A DNA stretch of 8,112 nt from Candidatus Wirthbacteria bacterium CG2_30_54_11 (GTDB taxonomy: Bacteria > Patescibacteriota > CG2-30-54-11): contig MNZT01000120.1 of assembly GCA_001873755.1 (NCBI GenBank), positions 1-8,112 on the forward strand, written 5' to 3'. The translations under genes were made by a program, and so were the position numbers. The notes beneath the pieces are model-generated. The model saw only the letters and a program-made list of their open reading frames with translations, was not told the DNA's origin and made no database searches. Below, piece by piece: positions 1 through 4,820 of the stretch; position 1 is the stretch's first letter, and each line of letters begins with the position of its first letter.

Positions 1-635
1 ATATCGAACGTGACGTCCGGACTCTCACCCAGATCGGGAATTTGGATCTGTTCCAGCGTTTTGTGAAGCTATGTGCCGCCCGTTCCGGCCAGATCCTCAA
101 TCTTTCATCACTGGCATCTGACGCGGGGATCTCTTCCCCTACGGCCAGAGCCTGGCTTTCGATCCTGCAGACGAGCTATCTGGTCTTCCTGCTGACCCCG
201 CATGCTCGCAATTTTTCCAAACGTCTGATCAAAGCGCCAAAACTGTATTTTCTGGATACCGGACTTCTGTGCTATTTACTTCGTATCCAGAAATCCGGCG
301 ATCTTATGACCCATGCCCAGAGGGGTGCGATCTTTGAATCCTGGGTAGTTTCTGAGCTGTACAAATATTTCATCCATCGCGGAGAGCAGACACCACTCTA
401 TTTCTGGCGGGATCAGACCGGGCATGAGGTAGATGTACTGGCTGAAATAGGGGATACCGTGCTTCCGATCGAGATAAAATCCGGTCAGACCCTCGCCGGG
501 GACAGTTTCAAGGGGTTGTATTACTGGTTGGGACTGGGCGGTAATGAAGCTTCAAAAGGCATGCTGGTCTATGCCGGAGACAGCTCCTATGAGCGACAAA
601 ATATTTCCGTGCGGAGCTGGTGGCAGCTGCCCTGA
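1..635 (+). CDS. ATP-binding protein with DUF4143 domain, C-terminal part (5' end outside window)
   Basis: The reading frame is open from the left edge (first full codon at 3) to a TGA at 633-635, giving about 210 residues. It opens with IERDVRTLTQIGNL, typical of the region after the AAA module in AAA_14/DUF4143 proteins. A small winged-helix-like stretch follows (LNLSSLASDAGISSPTARAWL), then a segment ending KLYFLDTGLLCYLL, then GHEVDVLAE and PIEIKSG. The last two look like the D...ExK core of a PD-(D/E)XK nuclease-like fold, as described for DUF4143. The TTG at 42 is not the true start, because family sequence continues upstream of it. The P-loop half would lie to the left. Members are common in bacteria and archaea, often in accessory regions, and their role is poorly known; toxin- or defence-like roles have been suggested but cannot be judged here. 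The gene converges with the hydrolase pair at 746-2310. Confidence 0.88.
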   Translation, partial: IERDVRTLTQIGNLDLFQRFVKLCAARSGQILNLSSLASDAGISSPTARAWLSILQTSYLVFLLTPHARNFSKRLIKAPKLYFLDTGLLCYLLRIQKSGDLMTHAQRGAIFESWVVSELYKYFIHRGEQTPLYFWRDQTGHEVDVLAEIGDTVLPIEIKSGQTLAGDSFKGLYYWLGLGGNEASKGMLVYAGDSSYERQNISVRSWWQLP

Positions 636-677
636 ACCGCCCGATTACGGAACTAGATCCATTGTTTTTTTGCTTCC

Positions 678-739
678 CGCCTTTGGCGAGGCTCCGCTTT
701 GCGAGACTCGTCGCAGCGACGGTCGCCCATATGGGCGGC
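678..739. repeat. Hairpin-cluster repeat, copy A
   Basis: Four small hairpins lie end to end in the gap between two convergent genes. H0 is CGCC/GGCG with loop TTT (678-688). H1 is 687-710, with outer CGAG/CTCG, inner CT/AG and CGC/GCG, and loop TTT. H2 is CGTCG/CGACG with loop CAG (709-721). H3 is a 14-bp perfect palindrome, CGCCCATATGGGCG (724-737). Positions 686-739 align without gaps to 2537-2590 at 43 of 54 bases, and the differences fall mainly in loops or compensated pairs. The run of seven T at 665-671 precedes the hairpins on the plus strand, so this is not a classic intrinsic terminator for the upstream gene. It could still act as a bidirectional transcript end or a mobile REP-like unit. 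Confidence 0.75.
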
Positions 740-745
740 GTTGAT

Positions 746-1618
746 CTATTGCTTCTTGATCCACTTCACGATGCCGTCGCACAGTTCGGATTCTGCATTG
801 ATGAAGCTGTGGCTGGTGTTGGGAATGTGCAGGGTTTCGGTCGGGGCGCCTGTTGTATGTTCGGCACAGATCTGCAGGGCTTCGTGCGGGTCGATCCCGA
901 AGGAGAAGTCGGTTTCCGGTTCGACGTAGAGCGAAGGGATCTTTACCTGGTGGAGGGTGTCGTATGTGCTTTTCGGGTCAGAGAATGAAAATATCTGAGC
1001 ATTGCCTTCAGGATTGCCATAGCTCCAGAACGTCTTGGCGCTGGCGTAGGCTCCGGCCCACATGAGGATCGGCATGATGCGGTCGCCCTGGCCTGATTCC
1101 ACCAGCGCTTTCGCAAGTTTCAGATTGTCTTCGTAGTTTTCGACATAGGCGTTGAACTCGAACAGCAGGTCAGAGCAGCAGATGTTGATGAGCCCGGTGA
1201 TACGGTCATCGTGGGTCTGGATGTGATAGTAGATGCACCTGTGGGGAAGCGAATGACCCTGGAGGTAGATCCGGCGGTAGCCATGACTGATGGCGAGGTC
1301 GACGAAGGGCTCGATGTCCTTCAGGCAGTCTTCGAACACATCGAGCGCAAAGCCGTACCGTTTGAATTCAAATCCGGCCGGGGTCTGCACGAGCGACTCG
1401 GACATGTAGTCATGGCAGCGCTGGTTCACGGTGAGGAAGGCGATACCTTCGGCGGTGAAGCGCTCTGACATCGAGTAGACGAAACGGTTGGTGATGAAGT
1501 TGCCTTCTTTGCCATGAAAATGCAGGACGATCGTGTCGGATCTGACATCAGGCTCAAAGAGCAGTCCATGAAGTTCGACTTTGTCTTTACTTAGAGTTCG
1601 CAGCCACTTAGTTTGCAT
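746..1618 (-). CDS. Alpha/beta-hydrolase (DUF1749-like), atypical nucleophile elbow
   Basis: A 290-residue cytoplasmic protein without signal peptide or membrane segment. Features in order: an oxyanion-hole-like strand-turn VLHFHGKEGN (31-40), a nucleophile elbow YLQGHSLPH (118-126) with Ser123 as candidate nucleophile, a candidate acid Asp237 in VEPETDF, and a candidate catalytic His270 in PNTSHSF. This order matches serine alpha/beta-hydrolases, with some resemblance to DUF1749 proteins. The elbow reads G-H-S-L-P, where the family normally has Gly after the variable residue. Substrate is unknown. The ATG is preceded by GAAAGGAA, with the GGA core about 7 nt from the start. The gene begins 11 nt after the stop of the upstream hydrolase (1630-2310), so the two are probably co-transcribed. 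It ends with TAG, facing the DUF4143 gene. I am confident it is a hydrolase-fold protein, less so about the subfamily or activity. Confidence 0.85.
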   Translation of the reverse strand: MQTKWLRTLSKDKVELHGLLFEPDVRSDTIVLHFHGKEGNFITNRFVYSMSERFTAEGIAFLTVNQRCHDYMSESLVQTPAGFEFKRYGFALDVFEDCLKDIEPFVDLAISHGYRRIYLQGHSLPHRCIYYHIQTHDDRITGLINICCSDLLFEFNAYVENYEDNLKLAKALVESGQGDRIMPILMWAGAYASAKTFWSYGNPEGNAQIFSFSDPKSTYDTLHQVKIPSLYVEPETDFSFGIDPHEALQICAEHTTGAPTETLHIPNTSHSFINAESELCDGIVKWIKKQ

Positions 1619-1629
1619 GGGGTTTCCTT

Positions 1630-2310
1630 TCAGAGCATGACCGGATTTTTGCCACCGGTGAACATGATCCTGTTGATGAGCGTAAATATATAGAGAAAGG
1701 TAGAATATCCGGCCGAGGTGTTCAGATGCTTGCCGCCCGGGATGAGCTGGAACTGGACGTTCAGGAAATTGGCCAGGATCTTGCCTTCCTGGGGCAGGTA
1801 GCTGCTGAGCTTGCCGCGCAGTTCTTCGGTCAGGGCAAAAGGGACATAGGGGTCATTGTCCGAGGAGACCACGTAGAACTCCCGGCAGGAGCGTTTGATC
1901 CTCGGCCAGTCAAAGGGGCCGTCGATAAGCGAGGCATTGACCGAATCAAATTCCTGGATCCCGATCCGTCCGAGGAAGCCGGAGACAAAAATACTGGCTT
2001 TGACCTTGACCTCCAGCTGCTGCAGGAGGTGAAGTACAAAAGCCGGGCCGCTGGAATGGGCGACGAAGATCGTGTTTTCGTCCACGGCGGCTCGATAGGG
2101 CTTGAATACTTCCAGCCAGTTCGGGAGGTTCTGGTGGATCGGTTTGAGAGTGGGGTTGGCCTTGAGCTGCTTGGAGAACGATTCGTAGTCCTCGATGGGG
2201 AAAGTCGGAGTGATGACCTCATGGCCGCAATTGACGAGCTGGATCTTCAGCCAGGGAAACCAGTTCTCCCCCGGGTTGCCAAATGATCCGTGGATGATGA
2301 ATATCTTCAT
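1630..2310 (-). CDS. RBBP9/YdeN-family serine hydrolase
   Basis: A 226-residue protein that starts directly with the first beta strand MKIFIIHGSFGNP, as in the RBBP9/YdeN family of small alpha/beta-hydrolases. The nucleophile elbow is VAHSSG (83-88) with Ser86. The acid is probably Asp153 in SSDNDPYVPF, and the catalytic His is His195 in PGGKHLNTSAGY. All three sit in the family order and spacing. A hydrophobic tail (about 201-226) runs beyond the usual end, with no clear function. The family includes peptidase- and esterase-like enzymes, but the substrate here cannot be inferred. The ATG has a GGAG ribosome-binding site 5 nt upstream. A candidate sigma70-type promoter lies at 2346-2374. It is the first gene of a likely two-gene operon with the hydrolase at 746-1618. 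Confidence 0.88.
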   Translation of the reverse strand: MKIFIIHGSFGNPGENWFPWLKIQLVNCGHEVITPTFPIEDYESFSKQLKANPTLKPIHQNLPNWLEVFKPYRAAVDENTIFVAHSSGPAFVLHLLQQLEVKVKASIFVSGFLGRIGIQEFDSVNASLIDGPFDWPRIKRSCREFYVVSSDNDPYVPFALTEELRGKLSSYLPQEGKILANFLNVQFQLIPGGKHLNTSAGYSTFLYIFTLINRIMFTGGKNPVML

Positions 2311-2345
2311 CGCTTCTCCATGCAGTGCTGCTAAAATTCTCCTGC

Positions 2346-2374
2346 ATTGTAAAGCAGAGAGGAGAGCGCCGCAA
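2346..2374 (-). promoter_or_regulatory. Candidate promoter of the hydrolase operon
   Basis: Read on the minus strand, TTGCGG (2369-2374) is followed by a 17-bp spacer and TACAAT (2346-2351), which matches the -10 consensus at 5 of 6 bases. The -35 matches at only 3 of 6. The predicted start near 2339 would leave a leader of about 29 nt before the ATG at 2310. The spacing is right but the -35 is weak. Confidence 0.4.
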
Positions 2375-2394
2375 GGCTGGGTGAGGTCTCCGTG

Positions 2395-2423
2395 TTGCCA
2401 GAGCCGGTTTTATTTGTTAGCAT
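2395..2423 (+). promoter_or_regulatory. Candidate promoter of the tRNA genes
   Basis: TTGCCA (2395-2400, 5 of 6 to the -35 consensus) is followed by exactly 17 bp and TAGCAT (2418-2423, 4 of 6), with TG one base upstream (2415-2416) making an extended -10. The predicted start near 2430 lies about 12 nt before tRNA-Gly. It stands back to back with the candidate minus-strand promoter at 2346-2374. I see no convincing separate promoter for tRNA-Thr, so both tRNAs may be made from this one. Confidence 0.5.
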
Positions 2424-2441
2424 ACAAGGGCACTTTGACAT

Positions 2442-2517
2442 GCGGGTGTAGTTCAGTTGGCAGAATGTCTGCTTCCCAAGCAGAAGGTCACGGGTTCGAG
2501 CCCCGTCACCCGCTCCA
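2442..2517 (+). tRNA. tRNA-Gly(CCC), CCA encoded
   Basis: A full 76-nt cloverleaf. The acceptor stem is GCGGGTG (2442-2448) with CACCCGC (2507-2513). The anticodon stem is TCTGC/GCAGA around the loop TTCCCAA, with anticodon CCC at 2475-2477, which reads GGG. The T stem is ACGGG/CCCGT with loop TTCGAGC. The discriminator is T2514 and CCA is encoded at 2515-2517. Oddly, the last seven bases of the tRNA (2511-2517) are also part of the 5' arm of a 13-bp perfect hairpin that continues downstream. Confidence 0.97.
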
Positions 2518-2590
2518 AAATCGCAGCGATTTTGGAGCGAGGCTCCGCAAAGCGAGACTCGTCCAAAGGACGGTCGCCCTTCTAGGCAGC
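2511..2590. repeat. Hairpin-cluster repeat, copy B, fused to the tRNA-Gly 3' end
   Basis: H0 is a 13-bp perfect stem, CGCTCCAAAATCG (2511-2523) with CGATTTTGGAGCG (2527-2539) and loop CAG; its 5' arm takes in the tRNA discriminator and CCA. H1 (2538-2561) is identical to copy A except that loop TTT becomes AAA. H2 is CGTCC/GGACG with loop AAA (2560-2572), which keeps pairing against CGTCG/CGACG in copy A. H3 (about 2576-2587) is a degenerate counterpart of the 14-bp palindrome in copy A. Positions 2537-2590 align ungapped with 686-739. Confidence 0.75.
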
Positions 2591-2614
2591 CCGCTTTCAG
2601 AAATTCCCTCCCAC

Positions 2615-2634
2615 CTCCCCCTTGGCAGGGGGAG
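2615..2634. repeat. Short GC-rich inverted repeat before tRNA-Thr
   Basis: CTCCCCC (2615-2621) pairs perfectly with GGGGGAG (2628-2634) around the 6-nt loop TTGGCA. It ends 11 nt before tRNA-Thr and has no T tract. It resembles a class of CCCCTTGGCAGGGG-like hairpins scattered between genes in many bacterial genomes. If transcribed with the tRNAs it would lie in the spacer and might mark a processing site; that role is a guess. Confidence 0.55.
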
Positions 2635-2645
2635 AGCAGCCCAAT

Positions 2646-2721
2646 GCCAATGTAGCTCAGTTGGTAGAGCAACGGTTTCGTAAACCGTGGGTCGTCGGTT
2701 CAATTCCGACCATTGGCTCCA
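2646..2721 (+). tRNA. tRNA-Thr(CGT), CCA encoded
   Basis: A full 76-nt cloverleaf. The acceptor stem is GCCAATG (2646-2652) with CATTGGC (2711-2717). The anticodon stem is ACGGT/ACCGT around the loop TTCGTAA, with anticodon CGT at 2679-2681, which reads ACG. The T stem is GTCGG/CCGAC with loop TTCAATT. The discriminator is T2718 and CCA is encoded at 2719-2721. It lies 128 nt after tRNA-Gly on the same strand. The final CA of the tail is part of the first stem of the next hairpin. Confidence 0.97.
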
Positions 2722-2771
2722 GCCCGCCGCAGGCGGGCTGCCCACCGTAGCTCATTCGGCGTAGGCGGGCA
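2720..2771. repeat. Two hairpins abutting the tRNA-Thr 3' end
   Basis: The first is a 9-bp perfect stem, CAGCCCGCC (2720-2728) with GGCGGGCTG (2732-2740) and loop GCA. It begins inside the tRNA CCA. The second pairs TGCCCACC (2739-2746) with GGCGGGCA (2764-2771), 7 of 8 pairs, around a 17-nt loop. No T tract follows. It is not the same sequence as the clusters at 678-739 and 2511-2590, but it has the same design: GC-rich stems, three-base loops and placement right on a tRNA tail. Confidence 0.6.
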
Positions 2772-2815
2772 AATTCCCTATTCTCTGCTTCGGCTGGCAG
2801 GCCACTAAATAGCGA

Positions 2816-2899
2816 TGAGCACTGAGCGGTGAGCTCTGGGCTTTTTTGATCAGATACAGTTGAGTTCCGCTCAAAGCCCAAAGCTCAAGGCTCAAAGCT
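2816..2899. repeat. Inverted pair of 7-bp tandem repeat arrays
   Basis: From 2816 to 2843 four 7-bp units follow the pattern TGAGCNN (the last is TGGGCTT). From 2869 to 2896 four units follow GCTCAAA (variants GCCCAAA and GCTCAAG), with a partial GCT to 2899. The second array is the reverse complement of the same unit. As a result 2830-2844 and 2873-2887 can pair over 15 positions with one mismatch around a 28-nt loop. The left arm runs into TTTTTT at 2842-2847. The rest of 2772-2927 holds no gene that I can support, only a CTAATTAG palindrome (2898-2905) shortly before lemA. Confidence 0.7.
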
Positions 2900-2927
2900 A
2901 ATTAGCCAATTAGAAAAGGCAGATGAC

Positions 2928-3488
2928 ATGTGGATCACACTGGGCATCATCGCAGTCGTCATCGGGTTCATCTGGATCACTTACAACGGGCTGGTCACCG
3001 CACGGCTTCGGGTCAAGGAATCCTGGTCGGGAATTGATGTACAGCTGAAACGCCGCTATGACCTCATCCCCAACCTCGTGGAGTCAGTCAAGGGCTATGC
3101 TTCACATGAGAAGACTGTTTTCGAGAATGTCACCAAGGCCCGTACGGCGGCCATGTCAGCCGGCAGTGTCGCCGAGCAGGCCGATGCCAATAACATGCTT
3201 TCCGGTACCCTGAAGACCCTGTTCGCCGTTGCCGAAGCCTATCCCGATCTGAAGGCACAGGCCAGCTTCCAGCAGCTCCAGACCGAGCTGTCCGATACCG
3301 AGAGCAAGATCGCCTATGCCCGTCAGTTCTACAATTCCAATGTGCTGAGCTACAACACGCAGATCCAGGTTTTCCCGGCGGTGATTTTTGCCGGTATGTT
3401 CGGCTTCAAGGCCGAAGAGTTCTTTGCCGCCGAAGAAGCAGCCAAGGAAGCGGTCAAAGTCAGCTTTGCCGATACTCCCAAAGTCTAG
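2928..3488 (+). CDS. lemA: LemA family membrane protein
   Basis: A 186-residue protein of the usual LemA length. An N-terminal membrane segment (about 2-20) is followed by family blocks YNGLVTARLRVKESW (19-33), IDVQLKRRYDLIPNLVESVK (36-55) and a short helix EKTVFENVTKAR. Then come LFAVAEAYPDLKA (98-110), LSDTESKIAYARQFYN (121-136), and FPAVIFAGMFGF before a charged, Ala/Glu-rich tail. The fold is a membrane-anchored helical bundle; its cellular role is not well established, although it often accompanies membrane proteases or TPM-domain proteins, which are not seen here. The ATG at 2928 has AAAAGG about 9 nt upstream. An ATG at 2923 is out of frame. The stop is only 7 nt from the start of the T-box leader, so either a promoter for the proline genes lies inside the lemA 3' end or the lemA transcript runs into the leader. 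Confidence 0.95.
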   Translation: MWITLGIIAVVIGFIWITYNGLVTARLRVKESWSGIDVQLKRRYDLIPNLVESVKGYASHEKTVFENVTKARTAAMSAGSVAEQADANNMLSGTLKTLFAVAEAYPDLKAQASFQQLQTELSDTESKIAYARQFYNSNVLSYNTQIQVFPAVIFAGMFGFKAEEFFAAEEAAKEAVKVSFADTPKV

Positions 3489-3495
3489 TTTTTCG

Positions 3496-3681
3496 TCCGG
3501 GATCGTAGGGGTTCACTTCAGAGAGCCGGTATCTGGTGAAAGCCGGCACCACACCCTGACCCGCCCCGGATATCATGAGCGTAGTCGAATGATCGGGTAG
3601 CTCCGTTAGAAGCCATAGAGCATAACTAAGGTGGTACCACGAACGACCTCGTCCTTTCACAGGAACGAGGTCGTTTTTTTT
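3496..3681 (+). promoter_or_regulatory. T-box riboswitch, proline specifier
   Basis: This leader RNA would bind tRNA-Pro and control proBAC transcription. Stem I closes with TCCGGG (3496-3501) and CCCGGA (3565-3570); inside, AGGG (3507-3510) pairs with CCCT (3554-3557). The tip has the typical CAGAGAG then TGGTGAAAGCC series, with GCCGG/CCGGC arms. The 3' side of the internal loop reads TGACCCGCC, so the specifier is CCC (3560-3562) followed by a purine; the alternative GAC-CCG also reads proline. A small stem ATCAT/ATGAT (3572-3576/3589-3593) follows. The T-box AAGGTGGTACCACG (3628-3641) gives a 7-nt bulge TGGTACC between AAGG/CCTT (3653-3656) and ACG/CGT (3650-3652). In TGGT the final T would pair with discriminator A73, the usual base in tRNA-Pro. 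The antiterminator uses bases of the terminator's left arm, so the two folds exclude each other. Uncharged tRNA-Pro should therefore switch the operon on. Confidence 0.95.
3642..3681 (+). terminator. Intrinsic terminator of the T-box leader
   Basis: AACGACCTCGT (3642-3652) pairs perfectly with ACGAGGTCGTT (3665-3675). CCT/AGG (3653-3655/3661-3663) extends the stem past one bulged A. The stem runs into eight T (3674-3681). It ends only 12 nt before the proB ATG, so a terminated transcript makes no ProB. Its left arm is shared with the antiterminator. Confidence 0.95.
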
Positions 3682-3693
3682 CAGGAGGATTTT

Positions 3694-4803
3694 ATGTCAG
3701 CGTACAAACGGGTCGTCGTGAAGATCGGTTCGAGCAGCCTGGTCAGCAAAGCAGGGCTGATCGACCTGCCGGCTATGGCGCGGTTTGTGCAGGAATTGAG
3801 TCAGCTCCATGCCGAAGGGCTGGAGGTTGTCTTTGTCAGTTCGGGTGCGGTGGCTTCGGGCAAGGGTAAAGTAGACCTGGAGCCGCGCTATCAGGCAAGC
3901 CGGAAGCAGATCCTCTCCGCAGTCGGTCAGAGCGTGCTCATGCAGAAATACAGCCAGTTTTTCAGCGAGTACGGTATTACGGTCGCGCAGATGCTTTTGA
4001 TCCGGGAGGACCTTGAGGACCGGCAGACCTATCTGAACGCCAGAACCACTCTTCAGGGGCTGCTCCATCACCGGGTGCTGCCGGTCATCAACGAAAATGA
4101 TGTGGTGACCGCCGGTTCGTTCGGCGGCAACGACATGCTGGCGGCGGCAATCGCCGGTTTGGTAGACGCTGACCTTCTGGTGCTGCTTACCGATGTCCCA
4201 GGATACTATCAGAAATATTCGTCTGATGTTGCTCCTGAAGCGTACCTCAGAGAGCTTTCTCCCGAGGCGGTCGAGGTGGAGCTTGGCGTCAAGAGATCTT
4301 CTTCGTCATCCGGACTGGGTACAGGAGGTATCACTACCAAGCTGGAGGCCATGAGCCTCGCTGCTTCATTTGGCATTCCTTCGGTCATCGCTCAGGGCAA
4401 ATCAGCTGGATTGTTGAAGAAGGTCTTGTCAGACGAAGCTGATACCGGAACCTGGTGTCGGTCAGTCGTGTCCCGGCTTGAATCCCGGAAGCGATGGCTT
4501 CGCTACGGCAGCAAACCTGTGGGTGAGATCAAGGTTGATGATGGAGCAGAACAAGCCCTTCTTCATCATGGCACCAGCCTCCTGCCGATCGGGGTGGTAC
4601 AGGTGAACGGGACCTTTGAGCGGGGAGATCTGGTCTCCATCGTTTCGGGCAGCACCGAAGCGGTCATCGCTCTTGGTCTGGTCAACTGTTCTTCTGATAT
4701 CGCCAGACTGATCCAGGGCAAAAAGTCTGCTGATATCAAACAGACCGTGGGGAGTTTTTCTCTGGAAGAGCTGGTCCATCGGGACAATCTTGTTCTTGTC
4801 TGA
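3694..4803 (+). CDS. proB: Glutamate 5-kinase with PUA domain
   Basis: Phosphorylates glutamate with ATP to glutamyl-5-phosphate, the first and usually proline-inhibited step of proline synthesis, in the cytoplasm. The 369 residues match the usual two-domain length. The amino-acid kinase domain has VVVKIGSSSL (7-16, Lys10), FVSSGAVASG (47-56), VGQSVLMQ (77-84), VINENDVV (131-138), LLTDVPGYY (164-172) and GLGTGGITTKLEAM (207-220). The PUA domain follows from about 275 (GEIKVDDGAEQALL), after the RKRW linker. The glutamate-site loop reads FGGNDML (143-149), where Escherichia coli has a GDND loop, so one conserved Asp is Gly here (Gly145). The ATG at 3694 is chosen because AGGAGG lies 5 nt upstream, just after the T-box terminator; the open frame upstream of it is the leader. 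First gene of the T-box operon. Confidence 0.97.
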   Translation: MSAYKRVVVKIGSSSLVSKAGLIDLPAMARFVQELSQLHAEGLEVVFVSSGAVASGKGKVDLEPRYQASRKQILSAVGQSVLMQKYSQFFSEYGITVAQMLLIREDLEDRQTYLNARTTLQGLLHHRVLPVINENDVVTAGSFGGNDMLAAAIAGLVDADLLVLLTDVPGYYQKYSSDVAPEAYLRELSPEAVEVELGVKRSSSSSGLGTGGITTKLEAMSLAASFGIPSVIAQGKSAGLLKKVLSDEADTGTWCRSVVSRLESRKRWLRYGSKPVGEIKVDDGAEQALLHHGTSLLPIGVVQVNGTFERGDLVSIVSGSTEAVIALGLVNCSSDIARLIQGKKSADIKQTVGSFSLEELVHRDNLVLV

Positions 4804-4820
4804 TCACAAAGGATCGTAGT

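Noticed and set aside
42..44. TTG as start of the DUF4143 gene
   Set aside because: The frame stays open to the left edge and codes for the typical IERDVRTL segment upstream, so the gene is cut by the window rather than starting here.
1211..2286. Plus-strand open frames 1211-1468 and 1726-2286
   Set aside because: They lie opposite the two hydrolases, whose catalytic motifs, starts and ribosome-binding sites are on the minus strand. The plus frames are antisense shadows.
2195..2745. Open frames on both strands across the tRNA region (for example 2195-2683 plus, 2331-2672 minus, 2506-2745 minus)
   Set aside because: They translate tRNA sequence: the antisense peptides with ARTRDLLL or SELNRRPT are well-known false proteins from tRNA genes. 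They lack family similarity and ribosome-binding sites.
2511..2899. CRISPR array or insertion sequence in the tRNA-lemA region
   Set aside because: Repeats are 7-bp units or single hairpins without regular unique spacers, and no transposase or target-site duplication is visible.
3631..3693. Upstream GTG start for proB at 3631
   Set aside because: It lies inside the T-box sequence and terminator. The ATG at 3694 has AGGAGG at the right distance and gives the normal ProB N-terminus.
633..4803. UGA recoding (glycine, as in Gracilibacteria)
   Set aside because: TGA ends the DUF4143 gene, the RBBP9-like gene and proB at family-typical lengths, and no in-frame TGA is needed inside a gene.
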